Assembly: GCA_022266195.1 (NCBI GenBank)
Contig: WHVY01000003.1
Location: forward strand, 4,464,001 to 4,528,000
Direction of reading: 5' to 3'
From: Tetranychus cinnabarinus
Taxonomy: Eukaryota; Arthropoda; Arachnida; Trombidiformes; Tetranychidae
DNA length: 64,000 nt
Part shown: positions 24,197 through 36,400 of the stretch, piece after piece
How the letters are laid out: every line of letters begins with the position of its first letter
Numbering within the stretch: position 1 is the first letter of the stretch
Made by a program: the position numbers and the translations under genes
Notes under the pieces: generated by a model
Told to the model about the DNA's origin: nothing
Database searches by the model: none
Seen by the model: the letters and a program-made list of their open reading frames with translations, nothing else

Positions 24197-25630
24197 TTCA
24201 TAGTTGCCTGATTTAGGTTGATAGATATGTATGTGAACGATTAAAGCGAAAAAAGGTGTTAATTCGGTCCATTATCTGGATAGATTCGTTTTTCATTGAT
24301 AACACTCAATACGTAACACAATTTACTGCCAAAAACTATGGTACGATAATTTCATTCCATTTCATTGTAGATTAACAGTAAATCCGAATTGAGGAAAGCA
24401 AACTGAAAGCAAGAAACATCTAAATTATGAAGGTGCATGCAATTGATTTTGATGATTTTCCATGATTAGTTTTCACATAAGCTTTGTATTTTCATTTAAA
24501 TTGGATTAAATTAACATGGAATTAATTGGATTAGATTAATTTTTTTAGATTATCAAAGTAAGCTAAATTGTAAAGATGAACTTTGTCAATATAAAAATTA
24601 CTGTTGAGAGAAGTTTCTTCTACAAAGTTTGGATAATTGTAATATCATTTCATTGATCACAATTGGCCAGACATTTCAAGAGGAAAAAATTCAATTAAAA
24701 ATCGATTTAATCAAGAGAAATATCGACAAAATCGTTGAAAAATATCGATTATAATCGCCAATTTGATTTAATCACAGAAATACTATTTACTTGTTTAAGT
24801 CCTTTCATTCAGATGATTCATTTATTCAATTCTTTTTACAAAATTGTATTTATTAGCCATTTACATGAAAGGCTCATTTGTTTAGCATGTTTTTACTCGA
24901 GGCTGTATTGGCTTCTAACTCAGCAAACTATGGATCCTTCAAATTTTAGGCTTGAATCATCTTTAATGAACATAACCAGAAACGAAAGGAAGAAAGTTGC
25001 TGATGATAAATTTAAAATTATTTTTCTTGACGTAATTCAGTTGATTGATAAACTCACCTTTAATAATTGCAATCTTTATTCCAATTTAATTTTAATGTTA
25101 TGTGATTACATTGATAAATGATACACTAAATGACTTTGAGCAATTTTCTTACTCAACAAAGCAGCAACCTCATTGAAAAAGATGCAACTTTCAGTAAACT
25201 CAATCAGATTTTGATCGAGTTTTAATTTGTTTCTCGATTGATTTGGTGCATTAGATAACACCGAGAAAATACGAAGACGTGGCCGTTGCACAATTAATTA
25301 AATTTTATAGATATTATAATTTGTCAAAGTCATTTATTGTATCGGTAAATACCGTATCAATAACCCTTATAATGTTAATAATATGTAAGCCTTAAAAAAT
25401 CGAATCAAATTCATAACCAAATAAAGACCAGTAAAACTATGATATAATACAATGTGAATAGTTTATGGTGAAATATAAAGTAATGAATTGTGGATGAGAC
25501 CAGGCTTTTGAAAAGTTTAATTAAATTCAAAACAATTTTGCTTGCGGGAATGATGAGGATACAAGAATAGAGATTTATACACATACAAAGCATCGGCATG
25601 AAACATCATTATCATTTTTAGATAAACAAT
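24197..25630. other. P450-cluster spacer with scrambled copies of P450 5' flanks
   Basis: After the MITE the sequence to about 24390 is shared with 28140-28340. The stretch 24795-24920 resembles the 5' flank and start of the second P450 but the coding part is lost. At about 25225-25275 an inverted copy of sequence from about 21794-21840 appears (AAATCAATCGAGAA core). The open frame 24735-25121 falls over this mosaic and is not a gene. Confidence 0.5.
24795..24920 (+). pseudogene. Relic of a P450 5' flank and start region
   Basis: Blocks such as AAATTGTATTTATTAGCCA and GAAAGGCTCATTTG match the region before the ATG of the P450 at 22411 (about 22330-22440). Homology fades immediately after the start-codon position, so only the promoter-proximal part was copied or survives. 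Confidence 0.6.
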
Positions 25631-27159
25631 TTAGTCAATACTTTTGAATATCAATTTGGGTTGAATTTTTTGTCTTAAAAGCAAATAAAATGCTCTTTCT
25701 GCTGAAATATCTTTCTCTGATTCAGCTGAAATCTCAAACTGTTGTAAGAAGGAAACAAGATACAAGAATATTTGAAGATAAGCAAGACTTTCTCCAGGAC
25801 AAACTCTTTTTCCGCCACTGAATGAAACCAAATAAGGTGGTTTAATGACTTTTGATCCATCTTCATTTAGGAACCGTTCAGGCTTGAATTGCTCAGGATT
25901 ATCCCATAAATTTGGATCATGATGGACTGACCAGAAGTTAAATATAACGAGACTGTCTTTCGGTATTGAATAGCCTCCAACTTTAGTGTCTTCAGTTGCT
26001 CTTCTCAATAAATTAAGTGCAACTATTGAGGAGAATCGCAAGGTTTCGTAAATAAAGGCCATTGTGAAAGGCATTTGTTGTCGATCCACATTTTCTGGTT
26101 GTCTATTCAATCCAATGGTTTTTTAATTTCATCTCGTATCTTATTCTGGTATTCAGGGTATTTAACTAACTAGATATAGATATATAGATTAGTTAGATAT
26201 ATCAAGCTCCATTTGAGTGTATTTGAAATGGTGTCCGAACCAGCAATGTAAAACAAAGCTGCATTTCGTTGCAAAGTATCTAAATTAAAAGTTGAATCCT
26301 TTTCATTTTGTCTTTTGGCCATTTCATTGAGGAATCCATCAATGTAATCCTTTATTGAATTATCATCAATATCTTTTTTTCGGTGTTCATCAACCTCATC
26401 ATTGATATGAGACTCGAATTTATTGAAAAGTGATAAAGTTTTTGCCATATTAAAAAGCTTTGATTTGATGATCATACTCGCGATGTTGGGCAGAAATCTC
26501 ACAACATTGAAATAGCGGATCACCTCATTTGCTTTTACAAGTATATGGTCCATATCCAGAGCAACAGGATCATCGTAAGCGTGTGTATGCCCAAATACGA
26601 GTGTCGATATATTGTTTGATATACTTAAGGATAGTTTATCCGATATTGATATTGGTTTACCTTTAAAAGATTTAATTAATTCAATAAATGATTTGATTTC
26701 GTCTCTAACCGAATCTTCCATTTCACTCTTTCCTAAACCAACATCTCGAAGTGTAGTTAAAGCAACTCGTCTTTGTTGCCTCCAAGGCTCTCCAGTCATT
26801 TCGACTATTGAGGCATGTTTAATGACACCAGGTATGGCAGTCCCTTTGGGTCGACCAAGCAAGTGTTCATTCGCCAAAGCTTCTTTAATAAACTTCCATT
26901 GGTTAATAACAACAACATCAAACTGACCACACTTGAAACTGAAAACTGGTCCATATTTTTCAGCCAACTCAGTCATCTGTTTGTAAGCATCTTGTCTAAT
27001 GAATGGTAAGTAACCAACAATTGGTAGTCCCCATGGTCCAGGAGGTAAGGCACGGACTCTTATAACAAATTTTATGACATAATTTACCAAGAGTAGAGTC
27101 ACTAATCCATAAAAAAATTTGAGTAAAGTTGGATCGACATAAGAATCAAGGAAAAACAT
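25631..27159 (-). pseudogene. Cytochrome P450 (CYP2 clan) broken by a 27-bp insertion and a frameshift
   Basis: From MFFLDSYVDP (ATG at 27159) the frame is open through the hinge, WRQQRR and AGSDTIS motifs. It then meets an AT-rich insertion of about 27 bp near 26175-26200 bearing an in-frame stop. About 50 bp on, a 1-bp deletion (GAAATTAAAAAACC against GAAATTAAACAGACT in its paralogues) shifts the frame. The rest (ExxR as ETLR, PERF, FSGGKRVCPG) remains open to 25631. The two lesions lie in the stretch between the I-helix and the K-helix, so no full enzyme can be made. The remaining sequence is well kept, so loss is recent. The relic at 42234-42630 is its closest relative here. Confidence 0.88.
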
Positions 27160-27474
27160 TATTTCTCTCATTTCTTTCAATTAGATTTTAATTTAGTTTA
27201 ATGATAGTTTTGAATCTTTTGTAAGTAGTCTTTCTTGATTTCTGAAAGAATGGTCAACGATTTCGATTATTTTAAGGCAAACAGGCTAGTATTGAATTTC
27301 TATTTAAAATTGAATGTTCATTCGTTTATTCAACAATAAGAAAATATTTTCTAGGCTGATTGCATTCTCTGGCATTAAATTTTTACAGCACTGAAAAATC
27401 AAGCCTACAGAATTTTGTACTCCCGACTCGTAAAGCTTTCACTACCCTGCAGATTCGCTACCGAGGACAAACAT

Positions 27475-27975
27475 ACTGTTGGATTAAATAGAAAACCTGA
27501 AAATGTCAACCGAAAATAAATGCCTCTTACAATGGCTTTCATTCACGAAGCTTTGCGACACTCTTCAATAATTGTATTCAATCTATTATATTAAGAAGAG
27601 CAACTGAAGACACTAAAGTTGGAGGCTATTCAATACCTGAAGACTGTCTTGTTATATTTAACTTCTGGTCAGTCCATCATGATCCTAATTCATGAGATAA
27701 TCCTGAGCTATTTAAGCCTGAACGGTTTCTCAACGAAGATAAATCTAAAGCTATTAAACCTCCTTATTTGATAGCATTCAGTGGCGGAAGAAGAGTTTGT
27801 CCTGGAGAAAGTTTTGCTTATCTTCAACTATTCATGCATCCTGTTTCAACTTTACAACAATTTGAGATATCAGCTGAATCAGTGAAAAATATTTCATTAG
27901 AAAGAGTTAAAAATTCAGCATACGATTAAAAAGTCTACCCGATTTTATTTTTACAAATATTGATTGAATTGTTTA
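27475..27975 (+). pseudogene. Decayed C-terminal third of a P450
   Basis: Matches the last 160 or so codons of the P450 at 22411. Recognisable pieces are the HEALRHSSI region, KVGGYSIP, FNFWSVHHDP, FKPERF and FSGGRRVCPGESFAYLQ. Lesions include a stop where RQQM should be (CGAAAATAAATG), a TGA in place of the Trp of NLWDN, and an indel near the C-terminus. The N-terminal two thirds are absent. Its 3' flank matches that of the 22411 gene, so gene and flank were copied together. Confidence 0.9.
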
Positions 27976-29205
27976 CCTGCAAAGAGCTGTATTATGGTAA
28001 ACAATAAATGAAAGACAATATACAGATTTCCTCGATAAGTCGTTGTTGGCCTTTTATGTCGCTGCTATTTCCGTGTTCACAAATCTTTACTTTTATCTTT
28101 ATCGTGATTATTTGTGATACTCTTACAAAGTTGGATCTATTAGCCTCATCTCACTTCATAGTTGACTGATTTAGGTTGATAGATATGTATGTGAACGATT
28201 AAAGCAGATAAAAGGTGTTAATTTGGTCCATTATCTGGATAGATTCGTTTTTCATTTGATAACACTCAATATTTAACACAACTAGCAGCAAAAAAATAAT
28301 GACACGGTAAATTCATTCCATTTTGTTGTGAATTCACAATCAATCTGATAATTGTTGTTATTTGCTCCTTTGAGTCGCTCAGTTACAATATTTACACTTG
28401 TTTCAATGACATATGAAATTGGTGAGTCATTCCATTGTGATAACTAAACTAATGAATCCACGTCTTTTAATAATTCATAGACAATAAAAATTCAATTTTC
28501 CATAAAAATTAGCGTAAGATTAAGGTGAAATATTCACTCACATTGAATTGATGAAAGCAAGAAAAACAAAATTCCAAGTGTTATTTTCAAGAATGAGTAG
28601 AGGAAATCGTTGATTCACGTGACAAAATTAAGGGAATTAAACATTGTTCATTTTAAATTAATCAAAAGCTATTACAAGCTATTTCCTTAAATATTTCCTA
28701 AGATATATTCTTAGAATTATTGATAAAGTTTACGAAAAAGCAAAAGCTGAATAGTGTATAAGTTAGAGTTGAAGTGAAAAGGCTATTCTCACTCCAGCTC
28801 GTGGTTTAGAAAGCAAAAAATGTTTGTAGTTTCTTCAGCTGATAAGTGACTCGCATAAACAACTCCTCAATTTGTGTATAGTTTTGCTGTTAGTTTGTGT
28901 TGTGACGAGTTTCAACAATTGACCTATTACAAAAACATATGTTAACCAGGATAACATAAGCTTAGTGCATTCTATTCTATCATTATCACATTTTCAAACA
29001 CTTGTTTACTTTGTTTCTTGTGAGTTCCTTCATTATACTCAAACTGTGATTTCCGTCTTGCATCTATACTTGGTTTACTTCTCATTTAGTGTTAATCACT
29101 ACCAATCTACCTATTGCCTGATGATTATTCTCCTACCAACCAGTATTCTATTGAGGCTCTCTTACTTCAACAATTTGTTTATTGCTCTATTTTAATTGTC
29201 ATTGT
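27976..29205. other. Duplicated P450 3' flank, then 5' flank of the BRI3-like gene
   Basis: The part up to about 28340 repeats 23914-24390 without the MITE (shared TAGATATGTATGTGAACGAT and CATTATCTGGATAGATTCG). The remainder holds no recognised exon; 28780-29205 is the likely promoter and 5' UTR of the next gene. Confidence 0.55.
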
Positions 29206-30082
29206 ATGATTATGAATACATCTCATACAGTCCCTGGAAGCTCATCAAGTGCTCCTAGTTATGATGATCTTTATGGACATGATAAGCCTCCTCCAAGCTA
29301 TCAAGAAGGTTGGTTTTACTTTTTATTTCACATTTGTTTGTCTGGTATTTATTCAATTTTGTTTTCTTTTTTAGCTATTAGCTCAGGCCCTCCACCACCT
29401 TACATGGAATCTCCATCTCCAGTTCCTGGTAACTCAGTTCCACTATCTGCTTTACCAAGACAATCTGTCAACTATTTGAGGTCAACTACGACGACTGTTG
29501 TTCCCCCAACTAATCAACCTAATTTAAATCTTCCAATTTTAATGAATGACGCCTGTCCGATTTGCCAGGTATTAAAATTATTACAGACTGAGCCTTAGTC
29601 AATGAGCGCTACCTAATTGAATCTCTGAAGAAATCAAGGATCTTAAGAACTTTCACAATTTACCATTCATCTCCAATCTGAGTTGTCTGGTATTGATTCA
29701 TTCTTAGGTCTAATAATTTGGGTACTATGCAATTCACATTCAAAATGGGGTAAAACTCGTTTCCCAAGACTATATTTTAACTGTATTATGGCTATATCAA
29801 GCTGTTCTACTTTCATGGTCATATTACTGATATTATCCGCTTCATGATTGTCCTTGCTTTTGAAACAGTTTCACGTGCTGCATGTGACAAATTTACTAAT
29901 TTTACATTGTCTTTCTGCTTATTTTTAATTTATATTTTACTCTATTTTTTCAGGGACCATTATTAACGGACTTTCCCTTCCTCTGTTGGGTTCTAGCTTT
30001 ATGTTGGTTTCCAATTGGTGTACTATGTTGTTTAATGTCTGCCAGGAAACGTTGTGGATCATGTGGAATGACATTCAGCTGA
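29206..30082 (+). CDS. BRI3-like: Brain protein I3 (BRI3)-like membrane protein
   Basis: Three exons: 29206-29308, 29375-29568, 29954-30082; 141 residues. The N-terminal half is Pro/Ser/Tyr-rich with two PPxY-type motifs (PPPSY, PPPPY), possible WW-domain docking sites. Then CPIC, a hydrophobic span (CWVLALCWFPIGVLCC) and a C-terminal RKRCGSCGMTF. A CxxC, a membrane-dipping helix, then a second CxxC is the plan of BRI3 and the related LITAF domain. BRI3 proteins sit in late endosome/lysosome and perinuclear membranes. The start could equally be the ATG at 29212. First intron is 66 bp, the second 385 bp. A LITAF-like identity is the alternative, but the KRCxxCGMTF ending fits BRI3 better. Confidence 0.8.
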
Positions 30083-31995
30083 TTTGACATAATCTGATTC
30101 TATTTATTTACCAGTAACCCTTTTCAAATATCTACTTGTATACAAGAAAGTATTTCATTCTATAAGTTGTGTTTTTTTGCTAAGAGCGCTGGCTCTTCTA
30201 TTGATACATTTCTAATCATCAGTTTTGTAAATGTATATTTTCTCAATGATTCATCTATAAATAATTTGGGTTTCAAAACCTGACAAAGGTTTACCCGCCT
30301 GTGAATTGATCTAAAGTTTTGTTAAATATTTTTTTCAACGCAGAAGACAAACTCAAGTTGTGCATTCGTGATTGCGATTTTGAGGATATCTTTAAACAAC
30401 TCAATTGTCTTTTTAACGAATGAACCATGTTTGAACAACTGATTTCAAGTTTGATAATTATTAATGCATCGATAATTTGATAAAAAATGGACTCAGTTGA
30501 ATCGACAATTGTTTAACTAAAGATAGAGGTAAAGATACAAAATAAAGAAATGAAAGCTCACTGCCATCTTTTGGTTTAATCATGTGTTTATTAGATTACG
30601 ATGTATTGATAGTTTCTAAGCTCATATTGATATAAGTATATGTTAATTGAATTTTATCCCAATTAGCTCTTTCAATTTAGCATGCATACGCAAATTGTTG
30701 CCTCGAAATTAAATTTTAGCAGTAGCACCAAGAAGTTAATCAAAGTCAAGGGGAAAATACTGATTATACATTGTAACGTGATAACCGAGTTATTACCAAG
30801 GATATATTATTCTAATGAGAAGTTTTTCATTTCGACCGAGAATAACTTATGTAGCAAATTCAGTTACAAGCATTTTATTTTTAGAGATGTTTAAAAATCT
30901 CTCACTACAATTTAATATTGCAATTAACATGCTTGCTAAACTGTTGCTGGATTTAATTTACTTACGTAAGTAGACGTTAACGCGAAGAGGTTTGTCTGTA
31001 GTTTAACTTTCACAAGTTTTGTATATTATTTATTTTATTGGTTTCTATTGATTATTTGATACAGATGGTACAAGTTGAATCAACAATCAATAATGATTTA
31101 CTGCAAATTGTAAGGTAAAAATGATATCAAATTGAAAATATAATAAACCTTTACTGCCATCTCTTGGTTTAATCAAGTGTTTGTTATCACAACAAAATGA
31201 AATTAACTTTTTCATTGTTTTTTTTTCTGTGAAACAATTTTCAATCAATCAACCTGCTTTATTTATCTATGGATGTTAATTTACTGAATGTTTTATTTAG
31301 GTTTAGATTTCTGTATAAATTTATCTGTATTGTTTATCATTTACAATGAGTGAAACATTGAATGATGAAGGACAACAATCCTTTCATAGTGAAGTGTCGA
31401 TACCAATGGAGATAGTCTTTATGGGCTTAAAGTAGTGGTGAAAAATTCAATTTTGAAACTAAAATTAAACGAGTTACGTTTATTTATGAGTCGAAGCAAT
31501 TTATCAAAATGAATTTACTCGCTCAATTTATCAGCTGATTTAATATCAATTGTTGTTTTTCATATCACTATCTCCATAGTCATGGTAAATATTTCATTTT
31601 ATCAAAAATGTTGTTGTTATAAATCCTATCTATCGGTGAAGTACCATTCTAAATTAGTAAGATTACTTGATCAATTATTCAACTGCCTGTTATAATTTTG
31701 ATGAGCCATTCAAGTAGTTCAAGTTTTCTGCTGAATGATCGTCATCGTTTATCTTTATCGAACTCATTTTACACCCAATAACCACTCAACGAAACCAACC
31801 AGACATCGTGTTATCAAGTAAAATTTGTCAAAAAAAGGATACCCAATAATTCGTCTCCAATTTGTTTAAATCATCATTTAGTGCCAACTCGTCTCTTCTG
31901 ATTTTCAATTGAATCATTGCTGTTCAGTGTTGCAGTTTCAGTCTTTCAACCCTTTGCCATAAAAAAATAAACAACCAACAAAAATAATTCAATAG
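30083..31995. other. Intergenic region; weak internal duplication
   Basis: No gene. Two similar stretches at about 30550-30595 and 31145-31190 share CTGCCATCT, TTGGTTTAATCA and GTGTTT, suggesting an old duplication. The last part (about 31780-31995) is a likely promoter and first exon of the CRAL-TRIO gene, ending at the donor AG|GTAAGT at 31995. Confidence 0.45.
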
Positions 31996-32061
31996 GTAAG
32001 TTTACATTTTTCATTCGTCTTCAAAAATATCATTTATTTTTTATTAATACTTTACATTTAG
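31996..32061 (+). other. 5' UTR intron of the CRAL-TRIO gene
   Basis: Consensus donor GTAAGT and a pyrimidine-rich acceptor TTTACATTTAG bound a 66-bp intron, matching the usual short intron length of the window. Confidence 0.6.
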
Positions 32062-32078
32062 GACAAACAGAATCAAAG

Positions 32079-32837
32079 ATGGTGGATAATTACACAGAGA
32101 AATTGGAACAATTAAAGTCTCGATTCACCGAGGAAGGAATAAGTCCAATCGTAGATGATCCAGAATATTTAATCAAGTTTCTTCAAGCTCGCTTACTTGA
32201 TGTTGAGAAAACAGTTGTTTTAATGAAGTGTTACCTTGATTATAAAGCTGGGAATCCAAATATGTTTAGCTTACCATCTCGTATTAAACAAATTTTTGAT
32301 ACAAATTTGATGAAAATATTGAATACACGATCAAATTCTGGAGAAGCATTGATTCTGTTCAGACCTGGCGCTTGGAATCCAAGTTTATTTAATTTTGATT
32401 CAATTCTATCAGCCGCTTTGATTAGTCTGGAAATGGCAGCATTGAGTCCAGAGAGTCAAAAATGTGGCCTTATCATGATATCAGATATGGAGTCGTTTGG
32501 CTGGAAACAATTGAAACACTTTACTCCGTTCCAAGCTAAAAAACTGGCCAATATCATGGAGAAAATAATTCCACTTAGAGTTAATGCCATTACCATTTAC
32601 AATCAATCTAAATTTGCTGAATTGGCCTGGACTGTGATAAAACCTTTCCTCAGCGAACATCTGAGATCAAGAGTTACATTTCATGGAGCTGATTATAAAC
32701 ACCTTGAAGGTTTCGTTCAAGATTACAAATCATTACCTGATTCACTTGGCGGACAAGGAGGTCAACTTGATTGTTCAGACTTCTATCTCAATTTAGCCAA
32801 CAATGAAAGCCTTTTCAAATCATTTGGTTATTCATAG
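32079..32837 (+). CDS. CRAL-TRIO (Sec14-like) lipid-transfer protein
   Basis: Uninterrupted 252-residue frame. A 66-bp intron at 31996-32061 (AG|GTAAGT to TTTACATTTAG) lies in the 5' UTR, 17 bp before the ATG. The N-terminal CRAL-TRIO-N helix (DDPEYLIKFLQARLLDVEKT, about 26-45) is followed by the lipid-binding domain: ALILFRPGAW near 90, GLIMISDMESFGWKQL near 130, IPLRVNAITIYNQSKFAELAW near 168 and the LPDSLGGQGG loop near 228. This is the alpha-tocopherol-transfer/retinaldehyde-binding family, cytosolic carriers of small hydrophobic lipids. The family is large in arthropods, so the ligand cannot be named. Confidence 0.9.
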   Translation: MVDNYTEKLEQLKSRFTEEGISPIVDDPEYLIKFLQARLLDVEKTVVLMKCYLDYKAGNPNMFSLPSRIKQIFDTNLMKILNTRSNSGEALILFRPGAWNPSLFNFDSILSAALISLEMAALSPESQKCGLIMISDMESFGWKQLKHFTPFQAKKLANIMEKIIPLRVNAITIYNQSKFAELAWTVIKPFLSEHLRSRVTFHGADYKHLEGFVQDYKSLPDSLGGQGGQLDCSDFYLNLANNESLFKSFGYS

Positions 32838-33427
32838 TTTTACTCGCTTGTTTGTTTCTTTGACAAAATTATCTTGACACGATTGAGGCCATCAAATTGC
32901 CATCCTTTTAAGACGAACAGAAATGTAAGATATACTATAAATTAAATTTTAATTCAATATCATTGTTATTCTGATCATGGATTTGAATTTTCCATGCGAT
33001 TTTCCAGATGAAAGCGCATCGTTTTTATTATACATTCACTGCTATCAACAGATAATCCTTTTCAATGGAGAATCTCAAGACAAGACATTTATATAAACAA
33101 TTGTTAACAAATAAATTCAATTTCAAATAAAGGATATATTGAGATTCATTTTATTGTCATAGTTTGTATTCAATTCAAATTATTTTTCATTGCCAAGTAC
33201 AAGTTCACCTTTGGTCTGGATTGTTTCTTATTATTGTCATTTTAATATTGTTTTTTAATCATTATGATCATTGATTGATTTTGCTGTTTTTTTGGTTTCT
33301 TTCGTTTTAATCGCAAGCTTGCTATTTTTGACGATTTTTTTGAAAGATCTACGAAATTTTAGTCATAAAATGTTCCAACTTCCAGGAATAATCTTTACTT
33401 TTTTTACTGCAAGATAAAACAATCGAA
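32838..33427. other. Convergent intergenic region between CRAL-TRIO and SLC7 genes
   Basis: Contains the 3' UTRs of both genes; AATAAA-type signals are visible on both strands (for example near 33109 and 33127). No coding signal. Confidence 0.5.
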
Positions 33428-36400
33428 TCATAATAAAGGTTCTTCGTCACTAGGAACAACGTGTAGCAGCTTTTGGCAAAAAATTGTGATATGATCTATG
33501 ATGGAAGAAAAGAATAATTTTCATTAATTTATGATCATTAAAGAACAATTGGTTAGAAATATTTAAATGTAAAAAAGGATTTACCAATCATTTTGAAGCG
33601 AATCTTATAATAAACAAATGGTATGTAAACAAAAGCTCCACCAACTATATACAAACTCGCGTAAAGATATTCAATTTGAGGATTTTCAAGAATTGGAGCA
33701 ATCACGAGGTAGAAAGATATAAATGAGACTCCGATAGGTATACTTAAATGAACCTGATGATGAAAATGAAGAAAAGAAAACATAAGTTAAGGTAATTTAC
33801 AGTTTAAAATTAGAATAATTTAGTGAAAAGTTACCTTATAAGGCCGATTATAATCTTTATATGGACTTTTATAACGAAGTACAACTAAAGATAGCATCGT
33901 TAAACCATAAAATAACCACGCTGTAAAACTGAAAAAGTCTATTAAACTTTCAATGTTTCCTGGTATAACATAGCAAATGGCAAGTACTGCCTGTAAAAAT
34001 GCAAGAAAAACAAAAAATTAAGTTAATTTATGGCAACAGATTTAAAGAGTTCACATCTTGCTTACATTGAAAATCAAAGCAGGCGAAGGAGTAAATCGAT
34101 GAAAATCAACGAAAGACAAAACGTCAACAAGATGACCTTCTCTGGCAGCAGCAAAGGATAACCTAAGAATGATTTAAACAATTTTTAGAAACCAATCAAA
34201 ATTGAAAAATATAACTAATGTAAATAATGAACAAAAATAGGAACCTTCCACTGGTAAAACATGATCCATTTCCAGCACCAAAAGATGAAACAGCAACGGC
34301 AATCGGCATGATAACGGAGGCTGAGCCAAGAACTCGTGCACCCCAATTCTGCAATTAGAAAGTAATAAAATATAAATGACATGACACCAATTAGATGTTA
34401 AAGTAATCTGGTGAAACAAAGAAACCTTTGTTGTCTTCATTCTCTAAAAAACGGTTATTCATCTCAATTCACTTACAACAGCAACTGCTTTGGACGAAAG
34501 TATTTCGCTGGTTGGCATAACAGTCATGTAGGAAACGTTAACCATAACATAGCATAAGGTTACCATTGGAATACCATAAATAATTGCTAATGGAAGATTT
34601 CTGGTAATAAATGGGTAAATAAGTTGTTAGCGTAAGGTAAGTAGGCGAAACCAATTTACCAATGATTTGCAAGCCAATCTGTTAAACTTTAATCATTTGA
34701 TATAATTTTTACACACCTGTATGGATTAATAAGTTCTTCTGTAATATAGTTGAGATTGTTCCTGGAAATAAATTAAGGATGAAATAATTAGTTATCTGAG
34801 AAACAGAGCTACATGCATTTTGGATAACTTACCAACCATCATAGGCCCAAAGGCCACTGTAAAAAGCAGTAGCGATATCTGAGAATGAAAAATGAGATCC
34901 TTCAAATCCAGTAGAGATGTATTTTGTCTCTCCATTAATTATCACAATCAAACCTCCAATTACAATGATGATTATTGCAATGAGTTTGGCAGCGGTGAAC
35001 ACATTTTGGGTTCCAGTTGCCAAAGAAACACTATGACAATTGAGATAGGTTATGGTTACTGTAAACAAGAGAGGATTTATTGTGAAAATGGGAAGTCAGG
35101 AAAAATAGAGAAGGATAAGTGATCATAATCAAAGAAAGGAAAAAAAATAATAATAAAATAATTAATCTAACATGAATCATTGATGTTAACAAGAGCGTAA
35201 GAATTGACAAATTACATCGAAGAAAAGCTATTACTTACACCATATTATTAAATCACATATCTTATATACATAAATTTAAAACTTGAGGAGTCAATCAATC
35301 AATAAAACGAACAGATTGATCCAAATTTGCACATAATCAGAAACTAATAAACAACTAAACTGAGTAAACAACTATGGTTAAAGTTGTAAAGAGATAGTCA
35401 AAGAAAGGTTAAGAAATCAATTATTAATAATAAACAGCTGAGCACAGATGATGACAGTCAAAGTTGAGTTATCGGAAAAGAGTTATTGAACCAGAGAAAG
35501 ATTTACAATCAGATAAAGATGAAAAGGATAAGAATTGACTAGATAATTGTTGAGACTGAAATTTGATTTACTTTATAAAAGGTCAATCAAGTATGATTGA
35601 AAAGCACACAAAATAAGTGAAGTAAAAGATGCGAGTTATACAGAAGAAGGCACTTGCTGAACAATAGTTGAAAGGGAAAAAGTGATTAGACTAACGGCTT
35701 TTGTTGAGGGATGATTGTTTAAGTGAAAAGAGTAATTACATAAAAGTTAATGTTAACCATCACCACAGTTTATCATATTTCCTATTCAAGATGATGATCA
35801 AAATCAACAACGATTACATTAATGTCAGATACTCTGAAAGATCTTATAAAATAAGCTCATGGGATGAATGAAAATGGATTGAGATAGAGAAAAAGATATT
35901 AACTTGAAGATGAGTTAAAATACATTAATCTGGTTTCTATGAATATTTTCCTCAATATTTAAGTCAATTCATTTTAGCTGCTGAAAATTTCAACATGAAC
36001 AGATAAATGTAAATATAAATGTAAATATGAATGTAAATACATGCAGCATTTCTGTCTTATTATCACGATTATATCAATTCTCAACCCAAAAGTCTAAATC
36101 CATGGAAACAATTTTACAGTTGGTTTCAGTTAGATTCTTAATGGAATGACCATTAAACATGAAATCTTTCATTTTATCGATATTTTCTGATGATTACTTT
36201 AACTAATAAAATGAATATAATACAAACATTTACACTAACATGGAGTTTGTCATTGCTACTGGGATATTTAAATAATAATTAACTGGTTGAAGCTGATTGA
36301 ATCAACTGAGTAAATGTAATAATATTGAAGATTAATCACAAATTTAGAACTGATAAAATGATAAAAGCAATTTGGACGATACAAATGTATTTGATACAAT

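Noticed and set aside
24735..25121. 128-codon open frame in the P450 spacer
   Set aside because: Begins at a non-ATG codon and overlies a relic of a P450 5' flank; the rest has no domain.
26110..26210. Possible intron in the P450 at 25631-27159
   Set aside because: No donor/acceptor pair restores the frame, no intact paralogue has an intron here, and a separate 1-bp deletion lies beside it.
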